Source of the DNA: UBA4781 sp963674975
GTDB lineage: Bacteria; Chloroflexota; Anaerolineae; Anaerolineales; Anaerolineaceae
Length of the DNA: 64,000 bases
Direction: 5' to 3'
Assembly (NCBI GenBank): GCA_963674975.1
Contig: OY771913.1
Coordinates: forward strand, 2,232,001-2,296,000
The notes under the pieces are model-generated. The model was given only the letters and a program-made list of their open reading frames with translations. It made no database searches and had not been told where the DNA came from. Made by a program: the position numbers and the translations under genes. Every line of letters starts with the position of its first letter. The first letter of the stretch is position 1. This document shows positions 55,143 through 63,469 of the stretch, in pieces.

Positions 55143-57890
55143 ATGAAGCGCGGATTATCTATTTTATTTTCTATTGGTATCGTTCTATTAAGCTGGATGT
55201 CAGCACCGTCGAGTGTGTACGCGGAATCTCACACGCTCAATGATGGGGATCATTTGAATGTCGCAACCGGTATGGTCACCAGAGCTGACAACTCTACTGC
55301 AATGTTTACACTTAACGCCGGGGATACGATCAGTGTGACAAGCGGAGCAGAGGTTGCCATTACCGGTACAAAAGCGGATCTTTATATAGACTGCGGTGCG
55401 GGCACAACATTAACTCTGGATTCTGTTGTGATCATCAATACCTCCCAGGCGTCTGGTGCGGCACCGCTTAAGTTCAATGGAAGTGGTAATAAACTTATCC
55501 TTGAAGGCACATCAAATTTAGAAAGCTATGCATTACGCTACGAAGGTACATATGTATTACCGGCTGTAGATGTAACCGGTTCAGCTTCATTGACCATAGA
55601 AGGGCCGGGTAAACTTACAGCTAAGGGGGGTAGCGGGTCTACTTACGGCGGCGCAGGAATTGGCGGCGGCAAGAACCAGAATGCAGGAACAATCATCATC
55701 AATGGCGGAGATATCACTGCTGAAGGCGGTTATCATTCTGCGGGAATTGGCGCCGGTGAAGGTGCAACAGGGGACAGCGTGAAAATCACCATTAATGGGG
55801 GGACTGTCCATGCTACCGGCGGCAATCGGGCTGCAGGAATTGGCGGCGGTAATGGGGTTGATGAATCGACAGGTGGTAGTAATGGGGGTACTATCACGAT
55901 CAACGGGGGTGAGGTTACAGCGAAGGCTGGAACCTATGGCGCAGGGATTGGCGGGGGAAATATTGGTTCAAGCGGCACTATTAAAATCTATGGGGGAACG
56001 ATCACTTCTGAAGGGACAACATCATACGGCGCAGGTATTGGCGCTGGTAATAGAGGTAACGTAGAAACGATCGATATCTATGGCGGCACAATTAAAGCCA
56101 CAGGTGCAGAAGGCGCTGCGGGAATTGGCGCCGGCTTTTATGGGGCAGGCGGTTCAATCTCGATTCATGATGGAACCATCATTGCAACGACTGTGAATAA
56201 CAGCTCCGGGATCGGCGGCGGGATGATGAACGGGAATTGCGGAAATATTAACATTTCGGGCGGCACAATTGAAGCTATAGGCACAGGAACTGGTGCGGGA
56301 ATTGGCTGTGGAGGTGGGACGTCGGTGTCATCAGGTGTCATAACCATTTCCGGTATGCCCCGCATCCTCGCGACAGGTACGAATACAAGCGTGTCTGCGA
56401 CCTTAGTGAATATTGGAGGTTCCGGTTTTATCCTTATGAAAAGTTTTTCCAGCCCCGCTAATGTGAACACGAGTACGCATGAATTTGATAGCACTCTGGA
56501 TAAAAATACCGGAGCAAGTACGATCAACGGTTATTCGGTGCCTTCTTCATGGATTGGAGGAAATACAAATTCAGGTTATTTTACGGCTACCGGCGGTCCA
56601 CGTCAGGTTACCTTTGAAGAAAATGGCGGTACGGCAGTGAATGACCTGAGTGTGATTGACGGTAGTAAGCTCACTCCACCTGGTTCCACTAAAGCGGGGT
56701 ATGATCTGGCGGATTGGTATCTCGATTCGAGTTTCAACACTCTATGGAATTTCGGCACGGATACGGTTGATAGTGATATCACACTCTATGCCAAGTGGCT
56801 TAAAGCGGATCTTTCGTCTATTTTATTAATCGACAATGATTCGAGCGGCGAGCTGGTTGGAACCATTGGCAATTCATCCGATATGACGGCAGTTTTGAGT
56901 GATAGTGGTACTTATATGGACAACCAGTATTTCACAATCAATGGCAACCGGTTGGTTTTCTCTGGTACTGCGGATATGAACACCAAGTCAACCTATACGA
57001 TCAAAATTACAGTAACCACGGCAGGTGGTGTAACGAAAAGCAAAGTATATACTATCACTGTAAAAGGGGATGGTAATGCAAACGGTGGATCTGCCAGTCC
57101 AGATAGCTATTCCGTCACAAAGAACTCCAGTGTTGAGTCGAATCCTATGGAAAATGATGATTTCTCCACATCCGGCAGTAACTGGAGCGGTCATTGGATC
57201 ATCAGACAGCCATCGCATGGCAGCGCCGAGATCGGCTCGATCATCTATACTCCCGATAAGGACTATACTGGTTCGGATTCTTTGACCTATATGGTCTGTG
57301 ATAACGCTAATTATTGCATGCGGGGCAGCGTGAGTTATTCTGTATTATCAGGAGGGGGCAGCATAGGTCCTGCCGGTCTGCCCTCCACCGGATTCCCTGC
57401 TGGTTCTGTCACAGAATTGGCTGCACAACCTGATGATGCAGGTTATCTTGAGACGGAGATGCAGCTTGATATCCCGGCTCTAAACGTCTCGGTGCCGATC
57501 GTAGGTGTACCGGGTACTGGATCGGGATGGGATGTATCCTGGCTTGGAGAAAACGCCGGCTATCTGGAAGGAACGGCGTTTCCAACCTGGGAAGGCAACA
57601 CAGTGCTTACAGCGCACAATTACAAGTCGGATGGGCTGCCGGGACCTTTCAACAAACTGGAAACATTGAATTTCGGGGATTTGATCATAATCCATGCGTG
57701 GAATCAGGATTATATCTACGAGGTACGTATTCGAGATGTTGTCAAATCTGATGACACCAGTTTGCTCAACGCATCAGAATACGACATGATCACACTGATC
57801 ACCTGCAAGAATTATGACGAAAGCTCCGGCAGCTACCTGAATCGCGTTGTGGTGCAGGCGGTGCTGGTTGATATTGAGCCAAATAAATAA
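55143..57890 (+). CDS. Secreted repeat protein with internal LPSTG motif and C-terminal sortase domain
   Basis: 915 residues from the ATG at 55143 (AGAAGGG 5 bases upstream). Signal peptide ends near VYAES. Residues about 140-430 hold the AGIGGG beta repeats; about 475-560 is an InlB/Flg_new-like repeat (VTFEENGGTAVNDL ... ITLYAKW); a cadherin-like region and a Cys-bearing segment follow. LPSTG begins at residue 746. The rest is a sortase domain with the triad H825 (LTAHNY), C888 (LITCKNYD) and R901 (LNRVVV). It is exported; no C-terminal membrane helix or positive tail is seen after R901, so attachment is unclear. Confidence 0.88.
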   Translation: MKRGLSILFSIGIVLLSWMSAPSSVYAESHTLNDGDHLNVATGMVTRADNSTAMFTLNAGDTISVTSGAEVAITGTKADLYIDCGAGTTLTLDSVVIINTSQASGAAPLKFNGSGNKLILEGTSNLESYALRYEGTYVLPAVDVTGSASLTIEGPGKLTAKGGSGSTYGGAGIGGGKNQNAGTIIINGGDITAEGGYHSAGIGAGEGATGDSVKITINGGTVHATGGNRAAGIGGGNGVDESTGGSNGGTITINGGEVTAKAGTYGAGIGGGNIGSSGTIKIYGGTITSEGTTSYGAGIGAGNRGNVETIDIYGGTIKATGAEGAAGIGAGFYGAGGSISIHDGTIIATTVNNSSGIGGGMMNGNCGNINISGGTIEAIGTGTGAGIGCGGGTSVSSGVITISGMPRILATGTNTSVSATLVNIGGSGFILMKSFSSPANVNTSTHEFDSTLDKNTGASTINGYSVPSSWIGGNTNSGYFTATGGPRQVTFEENGGTAVNDLSVIDGSKLTPPGSTKAGYDLADWYLDSSFNTLWNFGTDTVDSDITLYAKWLKADLSSILLIDNDSSGELVGTIGNSSDMTAVLSDSGTYMDNQYFTINGNRLVFSGTADMNTKSTYTIKITVTTAGGVTKSKVYTITVKGDGNANGGSASPDSYSVTKNSSVESNPMENDDFSTSGSNWSGHWIIRQPSHGSAEIGSIIYTPDKDYTGSDSLTYMVCDNANYCMRGSVSYSVLSGGGSIGPAGLPSTGFPAGSVTELAAQPDDAGYLETEMQLDIPALNVSVPIVGVPGTGSGWDVSWLGENAGYLEGTAFPTWEGNTVLTAHNYKSDGLPGPFNKLETLNFGDLIIIHAWNQDYIYEVRIRDVVKSDDTSLLNASEYDMITLITCKNYDESSGSYLNRVVVQAVLVDIEPNK
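55653..56312 (+). repeat. AGIG(G/A)G tandem protein repeats
   Basis: Eight copies of AGIGGG or close variants (AGIGAG, SGIGGG, AGIGCG) spaced about 30-40 residues, each followed by a turn and the strand type x-I-x-GGTI-x-A-x-G. They probably form a beta-solenoid. Confidence 0.8.
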
Positions 57891-57912
57891 AATGGTCATG
57901 GTTGCGTAAACT

Positions 57913-57940
57913 AAACCGAGAGGAATCTCCTCTCGGTTTT
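57913..57940 (+). terminator. Rho-independent terminator after the surface protein
   Basis: ACCGAGAGG pairs with CCTCTCGGT, followed by TTTATGTTT. Confidence 0.85.
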
Positions 57941-58092
57941 ATGTTTAAAAATAATTGGAAAACAATCGAGAAGATGAGTTAGCATAGGATTATTGGAACT
58001 TAACACACCGTCATATCTGAGTAAAAAAGCACAAAAATCACAAAAAAAAACCACATCTGGAGATGCTTGAGGTTCTAATTAAGCCATAGGAC

Positions 58093-60063
58093 TCATAATC
58101 CTATTTCTTCTATGGTGCTTTTCAAAGGTACACCGGTGGATTCATCCCATCCGAAAAATTTCCAATGCAGTCTCTGCATTTCTTCGATGGGGACGCTTTT
58201 ATTCTTTAGCGGTCCCTCTTTTAGAGGAGGATTCCCCAGTGCACGCTGGTTTAAAGTATTTTGTTGAGGATCGATCCCCTCGCGGATATTGAACATCTGC
58301 CGCAGGGTCTGGATGCGTTTTCCAATATCCAGATATTCATCGGGAGTTTTCTCCCAGCCTGTGGCTGCGTTCAGATATTCGAAAAGCTGCCAGTTCTGCA
58401 GTCCACTGATGAGGGCAAAGAGACACCCGCCTGCACCGTCCAGCACCATCTTGATGCAGCTGCTTAATACTGAAATTTGTGCGTTTTCTTCATTTGCCTG
58501 AAATTCACGCTTGCGCGGGTAAAGCAGCGGTTGTTTGGGAGCTTTATTGCTGAATCTCCATAACTGCATCATGTTGTAGTACAGCCCCGAGCCGATGGTA
58601 TGTCTGCCGGGAGTGGGATCAACGCTGTATTGCAATCCTAATTGTGGATCAAGACGTGAATCGTGCATACCGGGTTCTTGTCCGCCGGCATGAACTGCAT
58701 ATTGTTCTGATCCCTTCCCGATTTTCTTTGCAGCGCAGGCAGAGCCATCTGCCAGGATATCTCCGATGCCCTCTCGTTTGATCATCCATTCTGCCAATGT
58801 TATGATGGCTTTCGTATTTCCCCATTCCAATTCCAACCCATTTGTATCCTCTATGGTGAGAATTCCCTTTTCATAACATTCCAGGGCGAAGGCAATGGTG
58901 GAGCCGGCAGAAATAGTATCCATTCCTGCGCGGTTCAGCAAATCGTTGATCACAAATATAGAATCCAGATCATTGTTCAGCAGTAATCCTCCCAGAGCAT
59001 TGATTGATTCATATTCAGGTTTGTGGGTTTCCTTTATTTCTCCGCTATTCGGGTCTCTATACTGGCAAATACCGCCGCATCCTATGGCGCAGGAGTAGCA
59101 GTTATATTTCCTAATTTCTCGTTTGGTGATCAAATTTGAATCAAGATGGTGGTAAGAATTGTGGTTAAAATCCTTGATGCTTCCCTTCCAATTCTTGATT
59201 GGATTGTCTCCTGCCAGCATCCCCAGAGTATCGCTGATGTTGGTACCCCATTTTTTTAATAGTGCTGCGTATAAAATTCCGGGAATGCGCTTGGTGATGT
59301 TCCCTCCCAACAAAACTCTTCCCATGATTGGGAACATCCCGCTGGTAACAAGATTCTGTAATTTTTGAGAGCGGAGACTTTGCGTGAAGTGTTTGCTGAG
59401 TTCTTTCATCCGTTTTGGGTCATGCGCGCGGATGGGCTGGCTGCCGCACAGCACCAGTGCTTTCAAATTCTTGGACCCCATCACAGCGCCCACTCCGGAA
59501 CGGGCTGCGATGCGCCCGCCGGCATTACTGATGCCTGAAATAAAGGAAAGTCGTTCTCCGGCTTCTCCTATGACTGCCACGCTGGGCTTTTTCCCTTTTT
59601 CTGAGTATTCAGCCATGAGCAGTTCTTCGCTTTCAATGGCATCTTTCCCCCACAGGCTGCGGGCATCTTTAATCTCTACCGTATCATCATCGATGAAAAT
59701 ATACACAGGTTTCTGTGCTTTTCCGTGAATAAAGATAGCATCGTATCCGCAGCGTTTGATGGCGGGGGAGAGTGTTCCTCCGCAGTTGGCGTCACCCCAG
59801 CCGCCGGTCAGCGGTGATTTACACACTGCCAGCCAGCGCCCGGTCATCAAACTGCCCGTGCCGGTGAGCAGCCCGCTCACGAAACCCAGAATATTGTCCG
59901 GTCCAAGCGGGTCGCATCCGGCAGGGATGTGTTGATACAGATAGTAGACACCCAACCCAAGCCCTGAAAGGAACTGTTCGTATACACGATCCGGGACTGC
60001 TTCTATCTGAGATTTTCCTGTTTCAAGATCGATCGATAAAATTTTTCCAGTGTATGCATTCAT
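58093..60063 (-). CDS. Aldehyde ferredoxin oxidoreductase family protein (tungsten)
   Basis: 656 residues. AOR family: N-terminal pterin-binding part (GGWGDANCGGTLSPAIKRCG), iron-sulfur cysteines YNCYSCAIGC near 320 and a later cysteine in DGAGGCLFA; the DPTPGRHTIGS segment resembles the second pterin loop. It oxidises aldehydes to acids with ferredoxin, or runs in reverse. It contains a tungstopterin and a 4Fe-4S cluster, so the adjacent Feo genes may supply it. AGGAAG 7 bases before the ATG. Which AOR subfamily (AOR, FOR, GAPOR) is unclear. Confidence 0.93.
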   Translation of the reverse strand: MNAYTGKILSIDLETGKSQIEAVPDRVYEQFLSGLGLGVYYLYQHIPAGCDPLGPDNILGFVSGLLTGTGSLMTGRWLAVCKSPLTGGWGDANCGGTLSPAIKRCGYDAIFIHGKAQKPVYIFIDDDTVEIKDARSLWGKDAIESEELLMAEYSEKGKKPSVAVIGEAGERLSFISGISNAGGRIAARSGVGAVMGSKNLKALVLCGSQPIRAHDPKRMKELSKHFTQSLRSQKLQNLVTSGMFPIMGRVLLGGNITKRIPGILYAALLKKWGTNISDTLGMLAGDNPIKNWKGSIKDFNHNSYHHLDSNLITKREIRKYNCYSCAIGCGGICQYRDPNSGEIKETHKPEYESINALGGLLLNNDLDSIFVINDLLNRAGMDTISAGSTIAFALECYEKGILTIEDTNGLELEWGNTKAIITLAEWMIKREGIGDILADGSACAAKKIGKGSEQYAVHAGGQEPGMHDSRLDPQLGLQYSVDPTPGRHTIGSGLYYNMMQLWRFSNKAPKQPLLYPRKREFQANEENAQISVLSSCIKMVLDGAGGCLFALISGLQNWQLFEYLNAATGWEKTPDEYLDIGKRIQTLRQMFNIREGIDPQQNTLNQRALGNPPLKEGPLKNKSVPIEEMQRLHWKFFGWDESTGVPLKSTIEEIGL

Positions 60064-60195
60064 GGTCTGCTTCCTGTATTGTCTTATCCCCCCTGCATTC
60101 TTGGATGAAGCGGAGAATGATTATATTATCACTGAAATTCTTCACAGAAGAAAAGTGAACATAATTTTTATGTTTATTAAAAATATTGCAAAAAC

Positions 60196-60224
60196 TTGAC
60201 AATTTGCGTAAGTTAGGATAACCT
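60196..60224 (+). promoter_or_regulatory. Promoter of the feo operon
   Basis: TTGACA (60196-60201), 17-base spacer and TAACCT at 60219-60224 as a weak -10. It overlaps the palindrome. Confidence 0.5.
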
Positions 60225-60227
60225 AAC
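60212..60227. promoter_or_regulatory. DtxR/IdeR-like operator palindrome
   Basis: GTTAGGATAACCTAAC, a near-perfect 8+8 palindrome (7 of 8 pairs), close to the TTAGGTTA...TAACCTAA consensus of DtxR-family iron repressors. A second half site ATTAGGTAAT follows at 60234. Its position over the -10 suits iron-dependent repression. Confidence 0.65.
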
Positions 60228-60260
60228 AGAAATAATTAGGTAATACATAAGGAGGTTTTA

Positions 60261-60500
60261 GTGGCAAGTCTAGATATTGTTGCCCCCGGAAAGACATGCG
60301 TGGTTCAGTCTGTTCGGGGCGAAGGAGCAGTACGTACAAGAATGATCGAAATGGGTCTGATAAAAGGCACCCAGGTAAAAGTTATCCGGGTTGCTCCTCT
60401 GGGAGATCCTATTGAATTTGAAGTGAAAGGCTACAATCTTTCGCTGCGGAAGAAAGAAGCGCGAATGGTTGATGTTCAGGTAATGGATGATGCCGCTTAG
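60261..60500 (+). CDS. feoA: FeoA family protein (first copy)
   Basis: 79 residues, an SH3-like beta-barrel (GKTCVVQSVRGEGAVRTRMIEMGLIKGTQVKVI). GTG start with AAGGAGG 7 bases upstream. FeoA assists FeoB in ferrous iron uptake. The end overlaps the next feoA by 14 bases, so translation is coupled. Confidence 0.92.
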   Translation: MASLDIVAPGKTCVVQSVRGEGAVRTRMIEMGLIKGTQVKVIRVAPLGDPIEFEVKGYNLSLRKKEARMVDVQVMDDAA

Positions 60501-60810
60501 TTTTGCTCCCGAAGGACAGCTCCTCAAACTAGTTTCTATTCGAGGTGGATGGAGGGTGCAGAAACGCCTTAATGCTCTTGGTCTTACACCAGGCACAGAA
60601 GTAATGATCGTTTCACAAAATCCAGGAGGACCGATCATTCTGGCAGTGAAAGATTCACGCCTGGCAATCGGAAGGGGATTGCTGCACCATATTCAGGTTG
60701 AAATGGATGGTTCTTCACAATACGAAACAGAAATAATGGATCATCGTTTTTCACGATTTCATCATGCCCGTGGCAGAAGCCATCGCCGCTTTGGCGATTA
60801 TCACGGGTGA
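60487..60810 (+). CDS. FeoA family protein (second copy)
   Basis: 107 residues. Core FeoA domain (LLKLVSIRGGWRVQKRLNALGLTPGTEVMIVSQNPGGPIILAV) followed by a histidine- and arginine-rich tail (HRFSRFHHARGRSHRRF), which may bind iron. It overlaps the first feoA by 14 bases and precedes feoB by 21 bases. The tail is absent from the first copy. Confidence 0.9.
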   Translation: MMPLSFAPEGQLLKLVSIRGGWRVQKRLNALGLTPGTEVMIVSQNPGGPIILAVKDSRLAIGRGLLHHIQVEMDGSSQYETEIMDHRFSRFHHARGRSHRRFGDYHG

Positions 60811-60831
60811 TTATGAACCAAAGGAGAAATA

Positions 60832-63045
60832 ATGGAAAAAAATTTTACAATCGCGTTAGCTGGTAATCCGAACTGTGGAAAATCCACGGTTTTCAATCAG
60901 CTCACCGGTACGAAACAACATGTCGGCAACTGGCCCGGCAAAACTGTTGAAAAGAAAGAAGGCAGTTTTCAATATAAGGGGAAACAGATCACCGTAGTAG
61001 ATTTACCCGGTACTTACAGTTTGACCGCGTACTCATTGGAAGAAGTAATTGCAAGAGATTATGTAATTAAAGAAAAACCAGATCTGGTCGTTTCGATCAT
61101 TGACGCTGCGAATATCGAGCGCAATCTTTATCTCACCATGCAGTTGATCGAGCTGGGTGTTCCGGTGATCGCCGCGTTGAATATGATGGATGTTGTGAAA
61201 GAACGCGAGATACAGATCGATGTTGAGAAAATTAAAAAGACTCTGCATGTTCCTGCAGTTTTGATGGTTGCCCGGGATGGGGAAGGATTGGATGCACTCA
61301 AAGAGAGTATTCTGGCAACTGCTGAATTGAAGGGAAAGTATCAAAAGCAGGTTCCTGCTCAATTCAGCAGAGACCTGGAAGTTGAGATCCAAAAATTACA
61401 AAAGAAAATTGAATGTGTTCCGGATGGGAAATTCTCTCTGGATTCCCGCTGGCTGGCGATCAAATTGCTGGAAGGTGATAAGGGAGTACTCGATGATCTG
61501 GAAAATGACAATCGTTTTGCTTCTTCGATAAAAGAAGCTCAAACTTTTTCTCAGGCATATGAAGAAAAATCAGAAATGGGCATCGATACGGAAATCGCGG
61601 ATGCTTACTACAGCACGATTCATGAGATCGTTGCTTCTGCAGTTAAAAAACCAAAAGTAAAGAAAATCGGTTTTTCTGATAAGCTGGATCGCATCGTAAC
61701 CCATCGTGTTTTGGGTATTCCCATTTTCTTGGGATTGATGTGGATCGTCTTTAAATTAACCAGCGATGTGGCAGCTCCTTTCCTCGATTGGGTGGATGGT
61801 GTGATTGGCGGTCCCATTACCAATTGGGTTGAAGCGATTTTGAATTTGTTGAATCTGAGCGGCACCTGGGTTGAATCCATGCTCGTTGATGGTGTGATCG
61901 CGGGTGTAGGAGGTGTGTTGGTATTTGTTCCTGTGCTGATGATGCTGTATCTGGCTCTGGCAGTACTGGAAGACTCCGGCTACATGGCGAGAGCTGCTTT
62001 CGTAATGGACCGCCTGATGCACGGCTTGGGACTGCATGGAAAGAGCTTCCTGCCGATGATCGTTGGCTTTGGCTGCACGGTACCGGCAATCTATGCTACC
62101 CGTACCCTGGAGAATGAAAAAGACAGAATTCTAACCGGTTTGCTGGTGCCTTTTATGAGCTGTGGTGCTCGCTTGCCGGTGTACGTGCTGTTTGCCACGA
62201 TTTTCTTCCCTGAAAATACCGGACTGGTTGTTTTCTCACTGTATGTGATCGGGATCGTAGTGGCAATTCTGGTTGGGTTGATTCTGAAGAATACGGTTTT
62301 CAAGGGAGGCGAGGCATCTCCCTTTGTAATGGAATTACCTCCTTATCGCCGACCAACTCTGAAAAGCATCTGGGCACAGATGGCTGAACGCACCAATGCC
62401 TTCGTGAAAAAAGCCTGGAGTTTGATCCTGGTAACCAGTATTGTCATCTGGGCTCTATTAGCATTACCGGTGAAAGGCGAAGGAACCTTTGCCGATGCAC
62501 CGGTTGGAGATAGTGCTTTCGCGGCAGTTTCTTCGGCGATTGCTCCTGCATTTGAACCGGCTGGCTTTGGAACCTGGGAAGCATCGGGTTCATTGATCAC
62601 CGGCTTTGTTGCAAAAGAGGTAGTCGTCAGCACTATGTCGCAAATCTATGATGTGGAAGAAGCAGAGGAAGAAGCCGAAGCAACCACATTCTTGGAGGAT
62701 ATCTGGGAGATCATTTCTTCATTCTTTGCAGCTGCCTGGGATACGATAAAATCTGTTCCGCTCGTGGTTGGGATCAACCTCTTTGATGAAGAGGATGAAG
62801 CTGAACCCACCGCGTTGATGACAGCGGTAAGGGAAGGTTTTGAGGAATCCAGCGGGGGAAGAGGAGCCCTGGCATCCTTTGGATTCATGATTTTTGTGCT
62901 GCTGTATACACCCTGTATGGTCGCAGTTGCTGCAGCGAAACATGAATTTGGTGCAAAATGGATGTGGGTCAGTGTGATCGGACAATTAGCCCTGGCATGG
63001 ATTGTCTCGGTGCTGATTTTCCAGATCGGTTCTCTAGTTATCTAA
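60832..63045 (+). CDS. feoB: Ferrous iron transporter B
   Basis: 737 residues. N-terminal G domain: GNPNCGKST, GNWPGKTVEKKEG, DLPGTYSL, NMMD; then about eight transmembrane helices with the two gate motifs (MARAAFVMDRLMHGLGLHGKSFLPMI and GFGCTVPAIYAT). An acidic insertion (EEAEEEAEA) lies between helices near 605. It imports Fe2+ with GTP hydrolysis. SD AAGGAG 7 bases before the ATG. A terminator-like hairpin at 63057-63090 follows it. Confidence 0.95.
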   Translation: MEKNFTIALAGNPNCGKSTVFNQLTGTKQHVGNWPGKTVEKKEGSFQYKGKQITVVDLPGTYSLTAYSLEEVIARDYVIKEKPDLVVSIIDAANIERNLYLTMQLIELGVPVIAALNMMDVVKEREIQIDVEKIKKTLHVPAVLMVARDGEGLDALKESILATAELKGKYQKQVPAQFSRDLEVEIQKLQKKIECVPDGKFSLDSRWLAIKLLEGDKGVLDDLENDNRFASSIKEAQTFSQAYEEKSEMGIDTEIADAYYSTIHEIVASAVKKPKVKKIGFSDKLDRIVTHRVLGIPIFLGLMWIVFKLTSDVAAPFLDWVDGVIGGPITNWVEAILNLLNLSGTWVESMLVDGVIAGVGGVLVFVPVLMMLYLALAVLEDSGYMARAAFVMDRLMHGLGLHGKSFLPMIVGFGCTVPAIYATRTLENEKDRILTGLLVPFMSCGARLPVYVLFATIFFPENTGLVVFSLYVIGIVVAILVGLILKNTVFKGGEASPFVMELPPYRRPTLKSIWAQMAERTNAFVKKAWSLILVTSIVIWALLALPVKGEGTFADAPVGDSAFAAVSSAIAPAFEPAGFGTWEASGSLITGFVAKEVVVSTMSQIYDVEEAEEEAEATTFLEDIWEIISSFFAAAWDTIKSVPLVVGINLFDEEDEAEPTALMTAVREGFEESSGGRGALASFGFMIFVLLYTPCMVAVAAAKHEFGAKWMWVSVIGQLALAWIVSVLIFQIGSLVI

Positions 63046-63056
63046 CCCCTTTTAAT

Positions 63057-63097
63057 GACCAGGCAGGTTTGAACAAGGACCTGCCTGGTCCTGTTTT
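63057..63097 (+). terminator. Strong hairpin between feoB and feoC (terminator or attenuator)
   Basis: GACCAGGCAGGT pairs perfectly with ACCTGCCTGGTC over a 10-base loop, followed by CTGTTTT. It would limit feoC expression. Confidence 0.8.
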
Positions 63098-63109
63098 GAT
63101 GGAATAAAA

Positions 63110-63358
63110 ATGGTTCAGAAAATCTTTGAAGAAATAAAAAAAGATCATGGTGTGGTGCGGCTAAACGAGCTTGCCGAAAAATTGGATATGGATCCTCGCG
63201 CGTTAGCCGGAATATTACGAACTGTCAATAGAACCTGTGATTCAAAACGAGGAATTACAATTTCACGCTACTGCACGAATGGTTCTTGTGCAGCCTGCCC
63301 GCTGCGGGGTAGCGCATGTGGATATCGCAATTCCGTGAAAGCAAGACGTTCTCTTTGA
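63110..63358 (+). CDS. FeoC-like iron-sulfur regulator
   Basis: 82 residues with a winged-helix N-terminus (EIKKDHGVVRLNELAEKLDMDPRALAGIL) and four cysteines spaced C-x4-C-x2-C-x6-C (YCTNGSCAACPLRGSAC), the layout proposed for Fe-S binding FeoC. It may sense Fe or O2 and control FeoB. It follows the feoB hairpin on the same strand. Confidence 0.85.
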   Translation: MVQKIFEEIKKDHGVVRLNELAEKLDMDPRALAGILRTVNRTCDSKRGITISRYCTNGSCAACPLRGSACGYRNSVKARRSL

Positions 63359-63469
63359 ATTATGAATCCCCGGATATATACCAAGTGAATATTCAACAGA
63401 TTGTGTAAGGTTTTATTACCGCAGTGGTATGATTCCTTATCTTAATTTTTGAAGAATACGGAGTCTGAA

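Larger units (their letters stand above)
60064..60260. other. Divergent intergenic region between aor and feo
   Basis: 197 bases with promoters on both strands, the palindrome of the next entries and AT-rich flanks. No gene. Confidence 0.6.
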
